Shown: one piece after another, positions 53,134 to 61,766 of the stretch
Numbering within the stretch: the stretch's first letter is position 1
Layout: each line of letters opens with the position of its first letter
Origin: Pseudomonadota bacterium
GTDB lineage: Bacteria; Desulfobacterota; Desulfovibrionia; Desulfovibrionales; Desulfovibrionaceae
Assembly (NCBI GenBank): GCA_023433925.1
Contig: JAEYTO010000071.1
Coordinates: 1 to 62,657, forward strand
DNA length: 62,657 bases
Reading direction: 5' to 3'
Made by a program: the position numbers and the translations under genes
Notes under the pieces: model-generated
The model's database searches: none
Told to the model about the DNA's origin: nothing
The model's input: only the letters and a program-made list of their open reading frames with translations

Positions 53134-53163
53134 CAGGGACCGGGCTGGAAGGCCGGGTCCCTG
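53134..53163. repeat. Hairpin between hynA and the second protease gene
   Basis: CAGGGACC / GGTCCCTG with GGGC/GGCC-type pairing inside, no T-run afterwards. It probably stabilises or processes the hynBA mRNA rather than terminating it, since hynD and hypC follow on the same strand. Confidence 0.55.
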
Positions 53164-53201
53164 CTCCTTCATTCATCCCTTACGGTATGATACAGGAACG
53201 C

Positions 53202-53702
53202 ATGGCTGGAAACGTCAAGAGCATCCTCGTCCTGGGCGTGGGCAACATCCTGTTCACCGACGAAGGCGTAGGCGTGCGTGCCGTGGAGCAGTTGCAGGAG
53301 GAGTACGTCTTCCCGCCGAACGTGACGCTCCTGGATGGCGGAACCCTGGGCACCAGGCTCATGGACCCGATCATGGCCAGCCAGCATCTCATCGTCGTGG
53401 ATGCGGTGCTCGGCGGTGGCGAGCCCGGCAGCATCTATCGGCTGACGGGCGACGACCTGCGCAAGAGCCTGGCCTTCAAGAACTCCCTGCACCAGACCGA
53501 CCTGGTGGACACGCTCATCTATTGCGGCATGTTGGGCAACCGGCCCGAGGCGGTGGTTGTCGGCATCGAGCCGCATGATTATCAGACCATGTCGGTGGAG
53601 CTCTCGAGTGTCATCCGAGCCAGGTTGCCCATGCTCATGCAATCCGTGCTGGGCGAGATTGCCAAGGCCGGCGGGAGCTTCGCCTCCAAACCCAAGGAGT
53701 AG
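53202..53702 (+). CDS. hynD: Hydrogenase maturation protease (HynA-processing)
   Basis: A 166-residue protease of the HyaD/HupD family, a paralogue of the one at 49313. Motifs are LVLGVGNILFTDEGVGVRA (metal-binding Glu), LLDGGTLG, LIVVDAVLGGG (Asp) and a His in NSLHQTDLVD. The ATG at 53202 has AGGA before it; an upstream ATG at 53187 would add five residues. Located after hynBA, it presumably processes HynA. Confidence 0.9.
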   Translation: MAGNVKSILVLGVGNILFTDEGVGVRAVEQLQEEYVFPPNVTLLDGGTLGTRLMDPIMASQHLIVVDAVLGGGEPGSIYRLTGDDLRKSLAFKNSLHQTDLVDTLIYCGMLGNRPEAVVVGIEPHDYQTMSVELSSVIRARLPMLMQSVLGEIAKAGGSFASKPKE

Positions 53703-53710
53703 AAATCGGC

Positions 53711-53971
53711 ATGTGTCTGGCGATACCAGCGCGAATCGAGGAAATAGAGGGGGATTTCGCCAAGTGCCGGATAGGCGAAGGCGAGACCTTTATCAAGGCC
53801 TCGCTGGCTCTGCTGTCCGAAGAAGCCGGGATCGGGGACTACCTGATCGTGCATGCGGGCTTCGCCCTGCGCAGGCTCGATACCGGCGAGGCCGAGGAGA
53901 CCTTGCGCATCCTGCGCGATCTTGCCGCGGTCATGGGCCACACTGGCCACGATGGCCAGCCGGGCCAGTAG
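53711..53971 (+). CDS. hypC: Hydrogenase assembly chaperone HypC
   Basis: An 86-residue HypC/HupF-family chaperone. It begins MCLAIPARIEEIEG, with the essential Cys2, and contains GDYLIVHAGFALRRLD, the family's core strand. It carries the Fe(CN)2CO unit to the large subunit. It lies 8 bases after hynD, so the last three genes form a maturation tail to the hynBA operon. The rest of the hyp set is not in the window. Confidence 0.95.
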   Translation: MCLAIPARIEEIEGDFAKCRIGEGETFIKASLALLSEEAGIGDYLIVHAGFALRRLDTGEAEETLRILRDLAAVMGHTGHDGQPGQ

Positions 53972-54007
53972 CGCCGGCTTGGCCCAGGGAGCAGGCGGTC
54001 GGGTTGG

Positions 54008-54137
54008 CAGCCTGTTGCAAAACAGGCTGCGCGGGCCAGGATGGCCCGCCGGATGCGCGGCATCCGTGAGCAATGCTTGAGCTTTGCTCAAGCATTGCGA
54101 GTCGAAAGCCCGGACCGGACTTGTTCAACTGTCTGTT
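54008..54137 (-). repeat. Dispersed hairpin repeat R1, copy C
   Basis: About 130 bp, inverted relative to copies A and B, strongly similar across the GCAATGCTTGAGCAAAGCTC, GGATGCCGCGCATCC, GGGCCATCCTGGCCC and AGCCTG/CAGGCT hairpins. The outer end is more divergent. It sits exactly between the convergent hypC and CBS-domain genes, with the CBS gene's stop at its edge, where it could end transcription from both sides. Confidence 0.82.
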
Positions 54138-54564
54138 AGGCCGACTTGTCCAGGGCGTCCATCAGCTCGATGGTCAGCTTGAGGAAGTCCGCCTCGGTCA
54201 GGATGCCCACGAGCTTGCCACCCTCGACCACGGGCAGGCAGCCGAACTTGTGCGTGAGCAGGATGTCCGCCGCCTTGCGCACCGAGGAGGTCGGTGAGAC
54301 GACCTTCACGTCGGTGATCATGATGCTTACCAGGGGGATGCCGGCATCGATCTCCTCCTGGGTCACGGCGTCCACGTCGGCGAAGCGGGAGAAGGTAGCC
54401 GCTAGGATGTCCCGTTGCGTGACCAGTCCTTCCAGCATGCCATCCTCGGAGACGATGGGAATATGGCGGATGCGCCGGAGCATCATGAGCTCCTTGGCCT
54501 TGAGCGTGGAGTCCATCGAGCGAAGCGTGTTCACGCTCCTTGTCATCAGGTCGGCAACCTGCAT
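54136..54564 (-). CDS. CBS-domain protein
   Basis: A 142-residue protein made of two CBS domains: MQVADLMTRSVNTLRSMDSTLKAKELMMLRRIRHIPIV and VKVVSPTSSVRKAADILLTHKFGCLPVVEGGKLVGILTEADF. Paired CBS domains usually bind adenine nucleotides and act as energy or osmotic sensors. No effector domain is attached, so its partner is unknown. GGAGG precedes the ATG at 54564. Confidence 0.9.
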   Translation of the reverse strand: MQVADLMTRSVNTLRSMDSTLKAKELMMLRRIRHIPIVSEDGMLEGLVTQRDILAATFSRFADVDAVTQEEIDAGIPLVSIMITDVKVVSPTSSVRKAADILLTHKFGCLPVVEGGKLVGILTEADFLKLTIELMDALDKSA

Positions 54565-54754
54565 CGGGCAACCTCCGTATAGTCATATGGATTGTTCAGC
54601 ATATAGGGGATGTTGTCAATCCCATGCCCTCCAGGCATAATGTTGACTTAGGGGCGAAAACCTGTTCATTCGCCGCTGGCGGAACAGGCTACGGCGTTCC
54701 CGGCCTTGGGGCCGGCGTCATGATTAAGACGAGCACCCGAGAGGCGAACCACGC

Positions 54755-55399
54755 GTGAAGATCGATCCGAAATACCGCCGAGAGCGCATGGTCCGGGAGC
54801 AGCTCGAGGCCAGGGGCATCCGGGACCAGGACGTGCTGCGCGCCATGCGCACCGTGCCCAGGCACCTGTTCGTGCAGGAAGCTCTAGCCTCGCAGGCCTA
54901 CGACGACCGCCCGCAACCCATCGGCCAAGGTCAGACCATCTCCCAGCCGTACATTGTCGCTCTCATGACCGAGCTCCTCCAGGTCAAGCCCGGCATGAAG
55001 GTGCTGGAGATCGGCACCGGCTCGGGCTACCAGGCGGCCGTGCTGGCCGAGATGGGCGTCGAGGTCTACACCATCGAGCGGGTGCGCGAGCTGCACCTCG
55101 CGGCCCGGAAGCTTCTGTTCGAGCTCAAGTACTTTCGGATCAAGCTGAAGCTGGACGATGGCACCTTGGGCTGGCCCGAGGAGGCGCCCTTCGACCGCAT
55201 CCTGGTCACGGCGGGAGGCCCGGAGATTCCCAAGCCGCTCGTGGACCAGCTTGCCGACCCTGGCCGCTTGCTCATGCCCGTGGGCGAACGTCGCCGCAAT
55301 CAGGAGCTGGTCCTGCTCATCAAGGAGAATGGCGCCCTGCGCGAGGAACGTAAGGGCGGAGTCCTGTTCGTGGATCTCGTGGGGCAGCATGCATGGTGA
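54755..55399 (+). CDS. pcm: Protein-L-isoaspartate O-methyltransferase
   Basis: A 214-residue repair enzyme that methylates isoaspartyl residues with SAM. The family motifs are VPRHLFV, YDDRPQPIGQGQTISQPYIVALMTELL, the SAM-binding VLEIGTGSGYQAAVLAEM and ILVTAGGPEIPKPL. GTG start at 54755; a divergent promoter region of about 190 bases separates it from the CBS gene. About 165 bases separate it from the mrp gene. Confidence 0.96.
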   Translation: MKIDPKYRRERMVREQLEARGIRDQDVLRAMRTVPRHLFVQEALASQAYDDRPQPIGQGQTISQPYIVALMTELLQVKPGMKVLEIGTGSGYQAAVLAEMGVEVYTIERVRELHLAARKLLFELKYFRIKLKLDDGTLGWPEEAPFDRILVTAGGPEIPKPLVDQLADPGRLLMPVGERRRNQELVLLIKENGALREERKGGVLFVDLVGQHAW

Positions 55400-55564
55400 T
55401 CTTTGAGCAATCTCGGGCCCAGGGACGAAAGGGTGGAGGCGGGGACCGCGCGCCGAGGGCCTCTACGTAGCGGCGCATTGCCACGTCAGCGCGAGTGCGC
55501 TATGGATTTCCCTGTGCGGAACCCTGCCGAATCGATTGTTTCTTGTCGAGAGCGAGGAGACTGT

Positions 55565-56452
55565 ATGGGCCAGTGCAACGGCTGCTCTCCAGACAGCGGG
55601 GAGAGAGCGCCCGCTCCCAAGCGCGCCCTCCAAGATCAGCTCATCCGCAGCGCCTTGGAGAAGATCCGCTACAAGCTCTTCATCATGAGCGGCAAGGGCG
55701 GCGTGGGCAAAAGCTCCATTTCCGTGAATATCGCCGCGGCGCTGGCCGCCAAGGGCTACAAGGTCGGGCTCCTCGACGTGGATATCCAGGGGCCGAGCGT
55801 GCCGAACCTCCTGGGGCTCAAGGGCCAACTCGTGGTCGAGCAGGACTCCAGGATAAAACCCAAGCGGTACAACGACAACCTGCACGTCGTCTCCATGGAG
55901 TCGCTCCTGCTCGATCCGGATCAGGCCGTGCTCTGGCGCGGGCCCATGAAGACCTCGGCCATCAGGCGGTTCATCTCGGAGGTGGAGTGGGGCAGCCTGG
56001 ATTTCCTGGTGGTTGACTCGCCGCCAGGCACGGGCGAAGAGCACATGACCATCCTGAAGATCATCCCCGACGCGCTGTGCGTCATTGTGACCACTCCTCA
56101 GGAGGTATCCCTGGCCGACGTGCGCAAGGCCATCAACTTCCTGCAATACGCCCAAGCCAATATCCTGGGGGTCGTGGAGAATATGAGCGGGCTCGTCTGC
56201 CCGCATTGCAGCGAAGTGATCGACCTGTTCAAGAAGGGCGGGGGGAAGGATCTGGCCGGGCGCTACGGGCTGCCCTTCCTTGGCGCCGTCCCGCTGGATC
56301 CGGCCACGGTTCTCGCCGGCGATCTCGGCAAGCCCGTGGTCCTGCTCAGGGAAGACACTCCCGCCAAGCAAGCCTTGCTGGAGCTTGGCGACCGCATCGC
56401 TCACGAAGCGGAAAAAAGCCTTGAGGCCGCGGCCACGCCGCCGTCCATTTGA
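55565..56452 (+). CDS. mrp: Mrp/NBP35-family Fe-S carrier ATPase
   Basis: A 295-residue P-loop protein that assembles or transfers Fe-S clusters. The deviant Walker A is MSGKGGVGKSSISVN, followed by DVDIQGPSVPNL and DSPPGTGEEH. A C-terminal CPHC pair (VENMSGLVCPHCSEVIDLF) bridges a cluster in the dimer. The N terminus has CNGC, similar to the NBP35/Cfd1 type Cys motif. The ATG at 55565 follows GAGGAG. A role in supplying Fe-S clusters to the nearby hydrogenases is plausible but not shown. Confidence 0.92.
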   Translation: MGQCNGCSPDSGERAPAPKRALQDQLIRSALEKIRYKLFIMSGKGGVGKSSISVNIAAALAAKGYKVGLLDVDIQGPSVPNLLGLKGQLVVEQDSRIKPKRYNDNLHVVSMESLLLDPDQAVLWRGPMKTSAIRRFISEVEWGSLDFLVVDSPPGTGEEHMTILKIIPDALCVIVTTPQEVSLADVRKAINFLQYAQANILGVVENMSGLVCPHCSEVIDLFKKGGGKDLAGRYGLPFLGAVPLDPATVLAGDLGKPVVLLREDTPAKQALLELGDRIAHEAEKSLEAAATPPSI

Positions 56453-56503
56453 ACCAATACCATGAGCCGGGAAGGCCTGTATTCCCGGCCGCGATCAAGA
56501 GCC

Positions 56504-57055
56504 ATGTTCAATCTGCCAAATTCGTTGACACTTGCCCGCATCGCGACCATTCCCGTCATCGTCATTCTGCTCCATTATCCTTCCAAGCTCGCGTGCCTTC
56601 TGGCCATGATCGTGTTCATCCTGGCCTCGCTGACCGACCTGATAGACGGGCTCCTGGCGAGGCGCTTGAACATCGTGACCACGGTCGGCAAATTCCTCGA
56701 CCCGCTTGCAGACAAGCTGCTCATTGGCGCAACCCTCATCATGCTCGTTGACCTCGGCTGGGTCGAGGCATGGATCACGATCGTCATCATCAGCAGGGAG
56801 CTGATCGTCACGGGGTTGCGCGCTATCGCCGCGGACCATGGAATGATCATTGCAGCGGACAGTTTGGGGAAGCTGAAGACGATCCTGCAGATCATCGCCC
56901 TCTGTCCGCTCATGCTGCACTACAGCTGGTTCGGCATCGATCCGCGCCCCGCAGGGATGGTCTGCCTGTATGCCGCATTGGTGCTGACGGTTTTTTCCGG
57001 CGGGAAATACCTTTACAGCTTCTCGCAGAACTGGATTGGCAAAGAGGCTGCCTGA
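56504..57055 (+). CDS. pgsA: CDP-diacylglycerol-glycerol-3-phosphate 3-phosphatidyltransferase
   Basis: A 183-residue integral membrane enzyme of phosphatidylglycerol synthesis. The CDP-alcohol phosphotransferase motif is present as DLIDGLLARRLNIVTTVGKFLDPLADK, and several membrane helices follow. The ATG at 56504 gives MFNLPNSLTLARI, the usual start for PgsA; an upstream in-frame ATG at 56462 would add a charged 14-residue extension and is less likely. Confidence 0.95.
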   Translation: MFNLPNSLTLARIATIPVIVILLHYPSKLACLLAMIVFILASLTDLIDGLLARRLNIVTTVGKFLDPLADKLLIGATLIMLVDLGWVEAWITIVIISRELIVTGLRAIAADHGMIIAADSLGKLKTILQIIALCPLMLHYSWFGIDPRPAGMVCLYAALVLTVFSGGKYLYSFSQNWIGKEAA

Positions 57056-57091
57056 TCGGTTGATTCAGAGCGCATGAACGGGAGAGGCGCC

Positions 57092-57373
57092 ATGACCAAC
57101 GGTGGCAAGGCTCAGAATCTCATGTACAGGATCAGCAACTGCCTGCAGACCATCCTTGATCTGGAGCCGGATCTCAGAAGGCTTGAGCTGGGCCATGTCC
57201 TGCTCAAGGAATTCGGCATCCTCAAGGCTTTTCTGCTCAAGATCGACAAGTTCGACTTGGAGGAGACCGATGTGCGGCGCATCGAGAACGCCACGGCGAG
57301 CTTTCTCGAAGAGCTGCGCGCGCCCTTGGAGGAGCAGGATAGGGAACGCTCCCATTCCAGGCTCATCCAGTAA
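57092..57373 (+). CDS. Hypothetical protein, 93 residues
   Basis: No family recognised. A soluble, largely helical protein (NLMYRISNCLQTILDLEPDL; LKEFGILKAFLLKIDKFDL; RRIENATASFLEELRAPLEEQ). GGGAGAGG lies just before the ATG. It lies between pgsA and an FtsB-like gene on the same strand with short gaps, so it is probably part of that operon. Confidence 0.72.
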   Translation: MTNGGKAQNLMYRISNCLQTILDLEPDLRRLELGHVLLKEFGILKAFLLKIDKFDLEETDVRRIENATASFLEELRAPLEEQDRERSHSRLIQ

Positions 57374-57391
57374 CTGAGCCCCGGGGCGAAG

Positions 57392-57721
57392 ATGATTCGT
57401 AAGTTGCTCATAGGCATTCTCGTGCTCGTCAACGGCATCCTGTTATACAGCGTCGTCTTCAGCGACAGGGGCGTGCTGTCCCTGCGCAGGATGCAGGCCG
57501 AACGCGAGGAGCTTGCCGCCAGAGTGGGGGAATTCAAGGAGCGCAGCCAGAAGCTGAGCCAAGAGATCCTGTGGCTCGAAAAAGGCGGCGCCTATACGGA
57601 GCGGATCATCAGGGACAAGACGAACTTCCTCAAGGATAACGAGATCGTCTATATCATTGAGGCCGACGGCCGGAGCGCGCCGGTCCGCGGAGGCGAAGGC
57701 CGAGGAGCTGGTGACCAATGA
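57392..57721 (+). CDS. ftsB: FtsB/DivIC-family septum formation protein
   Basis: A 109-residue bitopic membrane protein: one N-terminal helix (LLIGILVLVNGILLYSVVF), a coiled coil (LRRMQAEREELAARVGEFKERSQKLSQEILWL) and the family's terminal segment ERIIRDKTNFLKDNEIVYII. It would act in the FtsQLB divisome complex. Its stop overlaps the start of the next gene (ATGA). Confidence 0.87.
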   Translation: MIRKLLIGILVLVNGILLYSVVFSDRGVLSLRRMQAEREELAARVGEFKERSQKLSQEILWLEKGGAYTERIIRDKTNFLKDNEIVYIIEADGRSAPVRGGEGRGAGDQ

Positions 57722-58650
57722 CCGAGAAGATTGAATTCTATCGAGAGCTTCTGCACATCGACCCGACTTCCAAGGTCTTCTATCCCTTGGCCGTGTTGCT
57801 CTTCGAGGCGCGCCACCTGGAGGAGGCGATCAAGATCCTGCGCCAGGGGCTGGCCGCGCACGGGGACCACATGGAGGCTCGCCTGTTGCTGGTGGAGGCC
57901 TTGGACCTGGTCGATAATCCGGCCGAAGCCATGCTCGAAGCCGATGCCGCCATCCGCGTCCTCTCCAGATCGCCCGCCTTCTGGCGCCTGTGGACCTTCA
58001 AGGTGGCCAAGGAGTCCAAGGATCTTGCCCTGGCGCTGAATTTTCTGGCCACGTACTTCCAGGGCCAGACCGTATCCTGGGCCGAACTCATACAATCCGC
58101 CTTCGAATTCCTTGCCCAGGGCCAGCGCCCTCCATATGGCGAGGAAGTGCTGCCTTTCCTGGGGCCCGAGCAGGTCGTCATGCCGACACGCCCGGAAGGT
58201 GAAGCGGAGCCGCAGCCGCGTGCGCCGGAGAGGGCCGGAGCGGCTCGTCCCGTAGTGGAGCGGCAGGCTGGAGAAGCGGCCGCCGATGAGCCGCGCAAGT
58301 CAACGGAACGCAGGCCCGGGGGCTCGCTGCGCACCCGGACCATGGCCGACCTGCTGGCTGCCCAGGGAGATTACGAGAGCGCGGCGGAGATCTACGAGGA
58401 GCTTCTCCAGGAATCGGGTGACGAGCGTCAGCGGCAGTCGCTCATCGAAGCCCTCGGCAAGGTGCGCGCCGAGTCCGCGCAGAAGAAGGGCCAGCCGTTC
58501 TTTGGCGGGGGACGGCATCCGGATGCCCAGGTTCAGGCTGGACGGCCCAGCGTTCCGCAACCCACGGGCGAGCGGGCGCTTGAAAAGGAGAAGCTCATCA
58601 TCATGCTCGAGAAGCTGGCTCAACGCTTGGAAGACCGCACGCAGCCCTGA
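57718..58650 (+). CDS. TPR-repeat protein
   Basis: A 310-residue soluble protein. The N-terminal half has TPR-like repeats (FYPLAVLLFEARHLEEAIKIL, residues about 20-75, and one further on), a Pro/Ala/Glu-rich linker (about 160-210), a second TPR-like unit (MADLLAAQGDYESAAEIYEELL) and a C-terminal coiled coil. TPR units mediate protein contacts; the partner is unknown. Translationally coupled to the FtsB-like gene, which suggests an envelope or division-related task. Confidence 0.82.
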   Translation: MTEKIEFYRELLHIDPTSKVFYPLAVLLFEARHLEEAIKILRQGLAAHGDHMEARLLLVEALDLVDNPAEAMLEADAAIRVLSRSPAFWRLWTFKVAKESKDLALALNFLATYFQGQTVSWAELIQSAFEFLAQGQRPPYGEEVLPFLGPEQVVMPTRPEGEAEPQPRAPERAGAARPVVERQAGEAAADEPRKSTERRPGGSLRTRTMADLLAAQGDYESAAEIYEELLQESGDERQRQSLIEALGKVRAESAQKKGQPFFGGGRHPDAQVQAGRPSVPQPTGERALEKEKLIIMLEKLAQRLEDRTQP

Positions 58651-58810
58651 TTTTGACCTGGTTGTATCCAAGTCGCTTTTCCGTTGCCGCGCAGGCTCAA
58701 GGACAGCCCGCCATTGCGTGGCAGACAAAAACATGACATATCCCGGTCTCGTTTTGCTTACCGTTTCCCAGCCGGCTGTCCGGCGGGGGCGATACCTTTT
58801 GGAAATACCA

Positions 58811-59563
58811 ATGACGCGCGCACGCCTCGCCATCGCCGCCAGCCTGACGATTCTCGCCCTCATGCTCTCGGGGTGCGGCTGGTGGTATTCCCTCACGGAC
58901 AAGGCAGCCTCGGCGACCGATCCGGAGCTGGATTACAAGGACTATGCGCCCGCGGGTGACAAATGGCGCCTTGCCAAGCTCTTCACGCCCGTCGATCAGC
59001 GCATCCAGCTCGTGGCGCGCGAGCTTTCATCCATCGAGACATTCCCGAATCCCGAATGGTACGAAAGGCTCATGGACCGCAACCCGTGGCTCACGAGCGT
59101 GGCGGCCGTGGATGCCAATGGCCGCCTGCTGGGCCGGTTGCCCGAGGAAGCCATGAAGCCCCTGGATACCGAGCAGTTCCTCGAATTCAAGTCCTCCTGG
59201 GAGCAGGCGGAGTTCAAGTCGTTCTTTTTCCAGACCGAGCTGGGCCCCGAGATCTGTCTTGTGCAGCCCATGTTCCTGCGCAACAACTGGATCGGCCTGA
59301 TCATCGCCCAGTTCGACCCGCGCAGCCTTCGCCAATTCAGCTCAGAGTCCGACGAGCTGGCCGTGCTTCATCAGGGTCTCCTGCTTTGGCCATCCACGGA
59401 CGCCAATGGCGCCAAAGCCTTGTCGGGAGTCGATTGGGAAGCGGTCCTCAAAAAGAGCGTGGGCGGCCGGATGAAACTGGATGGAAGGACATTTACTTGG
59501 CTTGCACGCCATATCGGTGATAGTTTCATGATCTATGCGGTCCAGAGCCGTGATGGAGCCTAA
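58811..59563 (+). CDS. Predicted outer-membrane-type lipoprotein
   Basis: A 250-residue lipoprotein precursor with the signal ARLAIAASLTILALMLSGC ending in a clear lipobox (MLSGC). The mature part contains a PAS/Cache-like stretch (NPWLTSVAAVDANGRLLGRLPE ... ICLVQPMFLRNNWIGLIIAQFD), suggestive of a ligand-binding or sensing fold. No catalytic motif is visible. Short gap of about 30 bases to fbp. The long open frame upstream of 58811 is antisense-like composition and not coding. Confidence 0.82.
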   Translation: MTRARLAIAASLTILALMLSGCGWWYSLTDKAASATDPELDYKDYAPAGDKWRLAKLFTPVDQRIQLVARELSSIETFPNPEWYERLMDRNPWLTSVAAVDANGRLLGRLPEEAMKPLDTEQFLEFKSSWEQAEFKSFFFQTELGPEICLVQPMFLRNNWIGLIIAQFDPRSLRQFSSESDELAVLHQGLLLWPSTDANGAKALSGVDWEAVLKKSVGGRMKLDGRTFTWLARHIGDSFMIYAVQSRDGA

Positions 59564-59593
59564 CGGGAACCACCGACAAGGAGGAGGCGGCCC

Positions 59594-60622
59594 ATGCCAC
59601 AGGTAACGGTGACCGAGCACCTGCTCTTGCATCAGAAGCAGTCCCCATCAGCCACGGGACGCTTCACCATGCTGCTCAACGAGCTCATCCTCGCGGGCAA
59701 GATCATTTCCCGCGAAGTGAACAAGGCAGGGCTCGTGGACATCGTCGGCTTCACCGGCGCCGAGAACATCCAGGGCGAGAAGGTCAAGAAGCTGGACCAC
59801 TTCGCCAACGAGGTGCTTATCCACAGGATGGAGCGGGCAGGCGTGCTCTGCGCCATGGCCTCGGAGGAGAATGCCGACCTCATTCCCATCAGGGACAAGT
59901 TCCCCAAGGGCGACTACATGCTTCTCTTCGATCCGCTGGACGGCTCCACGAACATCGACGTGAACATAAACGTGGGCACCATATTCTCCATCCTGCGTCA
60001 CCGGGATTTCGACGGCATGAACGCCGGCTTGTCCGATATGCTTCTGCCCGGCGTTGAGCAGGTCGCCTCCGGCTACATCATGTACGGCTCCTCGACCATC
60101 CTGGTCTACACCACGGGCAACGGCGTGCATGGCTTCACCCTGGACCCCAGCGTGGGCGAGTTCCTCCTTTCGCATCCGAATTTGACCATCCCCGAGAAGG
60201 GCAAGATATACTCGGTTAACGAGGGCTACTGGAACTACTGGGACAAGCCCACCCAGGAGATCGTCTCCTGGTTCAAGGATCCCGACGGCAAGCGCGGTTG
60301 GCCCTACAGCCTGCGCTACATCGGCTCGCTGGTGGCGGACTTCCATCGCACGCTTATCTATGGCGGCATCTTCATGTATCCGGCCGACAACCGGGATCCG
60401 ACCAAAGCCAAGGGCAAGCTGCGCCTCATGTACGAAGCTTCGCCCCTGGCCATGATCGTGGAGCAGGCCGGCGGCATGGCCTCAACGGGCGAGCGGCGTA
60501 TCCTTGACATCGTGCCTCAGGACCTGCACCAGCGAGTGCCCCTGTTCATCGGCTCGAAGCGCGAAGTGCTCAAGGTCCAGGAAGTATATGCCAAGAGTGC
60601 GGGATGCTCTGTCTCGGCATAG
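59594..60622 (+). CDS. fbp: Fructose-1,6-bisphosphatase, class I
   Basis: Dephosphorylates fructose 1,6-bisphosphate in gluconeogenesis. The 342-residue protein has the metal-binding LLFDPLDGSTNIDVNINVGTIFSI and the substrate segment LRYIGSLVADFHRTLIYGGIFMYP, then LRLMYEASPLAMIVEQAGG. AAGGAGGAGG precedes the ATG. Together with the pyruvate carboxylase and PEP synthase-like genes it fits an autotrophic or lactate-grown lifestyle that makes sugars from C3 units. It overlaps tsaD by 19 bases. Confidence 0.96.
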   Translation: MPQVTVTEHLLLHQKQSPSATGRFTMLLNELILAGKIISREVNKAGLVDIVGFTGAENIQGEKVKKLDHFANEVLIHRMERAGVLCAMASEENADLIPIRDKFPKGDYMLLFDPLDGSTNIDVNINVGTIFSILRHRDFDGMNAGLSDMLLPGVEQVASGYIMYGSSTILVYTTGNGVHGFTLDPSVGEFLLSHPNLTIPEKGKIYSVNEGYWNYWDKPTQEIVSWFKDPDGKRGWPYSLRYIGSLVADFHRTLIYGGIFMYPADNRDPTKAKGKLRLMYEASPLAMIVEQAGGMASTGERRILDIVPQDLHQRVPLFIGSKREVLKVQEVYAKSAGCSVSA

Positions 60623-61668
60623 AGACCTCCTGCGACGAGACGGCCGTGGCCCTGGTCCGGGACGGCCGTTTCCTTGGGCAGCGCCTGGCTTCTCAGGCGG
60701 ACGTGCATGCCCTGTTCGGCGGGGTGGTGCCCGAGATAGCCTCGCGTGAGCACTTGAAGCTCATTCATCCGCTGGCCGAAGGCCTGCTCGCGGATGCGGG
60801 AATTGACGCCGCCGACCTCGACGGGATTGCCGTGGCCAGGGGCCCCGGCCTGCAGGGCAGTCTGCTCGTGGGCCTGGGCTATGCCAAGGGGTTGAGCCTC
60901 GCGGCGGGCAAGCCCTTGATCGGCGTGGATCACTGCCTGGCCCATCTTCTGGCCGCGGGCCTGGAGGCCGAGCTGGAGTTTCCGGCCCTGGGGCTGCTCG
61001 TATCCGGCGGGCACACGCAGCTTTACAGGCTTATCTCGCCCGTGGATTTCGAGGTCTTGGGCAAGACCCTGGACGACGCCGCTGGCGAGGCTTTCGACAA
61101 GGTGGCCAAGCTTGTCAACCTGCCGTATCCCGGCGGGCAGTACATCGACGTCTTGGCCATGTCCGCCGAGCCGGATCCGGGGATGTTTCCCAGGCCTTAC
61201 GTGGACAACCAGAACCTTGATTTCAGCTTCAGCGGATTGAAGACGGCCGTGGCCAACCGGGTGACGGCCTTTCCCTCCTTGCGGCTGGAGCGCATGCCCG
61301 CTGGGTGCGGGCCGGATAAGAATGGTGAGTTGGCGGTCATGCTCGCCTCGTTCAGCTTGGCCGTGGCGGAGACGCTACGCATCAAGCTTGAGCGCGCGCT
61401 GGACCATGCCGGCGAGGTCAGGAGCATCATCGTGGCCGGCGGCGTGGCTGCCAACTCCATGATCCGGCGGACCATGACCGAAGTCGCCCAGGCCAGCGGG
61501 TTGCCCCTGCTGCTGCCCAGCTCCTGGCTTTGCACGGACAATGCGGCCATGATCGCCTACGCCGGATGGGAATTCCTGCGCCGCGGCCTGAGCCATGACC
61601 AACGGCTCGAAGCCGTGCCTCGCGGGAGGGCGGTACCCAGGGATTACCGGCAACGTGTCTGGTCATAG
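60604..61668 (+). CDS. tsaD: tRNA N6-threonylcarbamoyladenosine transferase subunit TsaD
   Basis: Installs t6A at position 37 of ANN-decoding tRNAs. The 354-residue ASKHA-fold protein has LGIETSCDETAVALV, the metal-binding pair in VDHCLAHLLAAG, LVSGGHTQLYRL, FDKVAKLVNLPYPGG and the C-terminal CTDNAAMIAYAG. The start at 60604 is inside fbp's 3' end. Confidence 0.97.
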   Translation: MLCLGIETSCDETAVALVRDGRFLGQRLASQADVHALFGGVVPEIASREHLKLIHPLAEGLLADAGIDAADLDGIAVARGPGLQGSLLVGLGYAKGLSLAAGKPLIGVDHCLAHLLAAGLEAELEFPALGLLVSGGHTQLYRLISPVDFEVLGKTLDDAAGEAFDKVAKLVNLPYPGGQYIDVLAMSAEPDPGMFPRPYVDNQNLDFSFSGLKTAVANRVTAFPSLRLERMPAGCGPDKNGELAVMLASFSLAVAETLRIKLERALDHAGEVRSIIVAGGVAANSMIRRTMTEVAQASGLPLLLPSSWLCTDNAAMIAYAGWEFLRRGLSHDQRLEAVPRGRAVPRDYRQRVWS

Positions 61669-61737
61669 CCGCTCGCGGATCGATTTGATCGGCCAAGCTG
61701 GGCTTCCGCCGGCCCCGGTGAATTTTTAGCCGCCGGG

Positions 61738-61766
61738 TTGACAGGAATAAGCCATGGCAATAACGT
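61738..61766 (+). promoter_or_regulatory. Candidate promoter for trxA-trxB
   Basis: TTGACA, 17 bases, then TAACGT, about 140 bases before the trxA start in the 238-base gap after tsaD. The -35 is a consensus match; the -10 is imperfect. Confidence 0.5.

Noticed and set aside
58286..58810. Long upstream extension of the lipoprotein frame
   Set aside because: It is the out-of-frame reading of the TPR gene; the lipoprotein signal at 58811 marks the real start.
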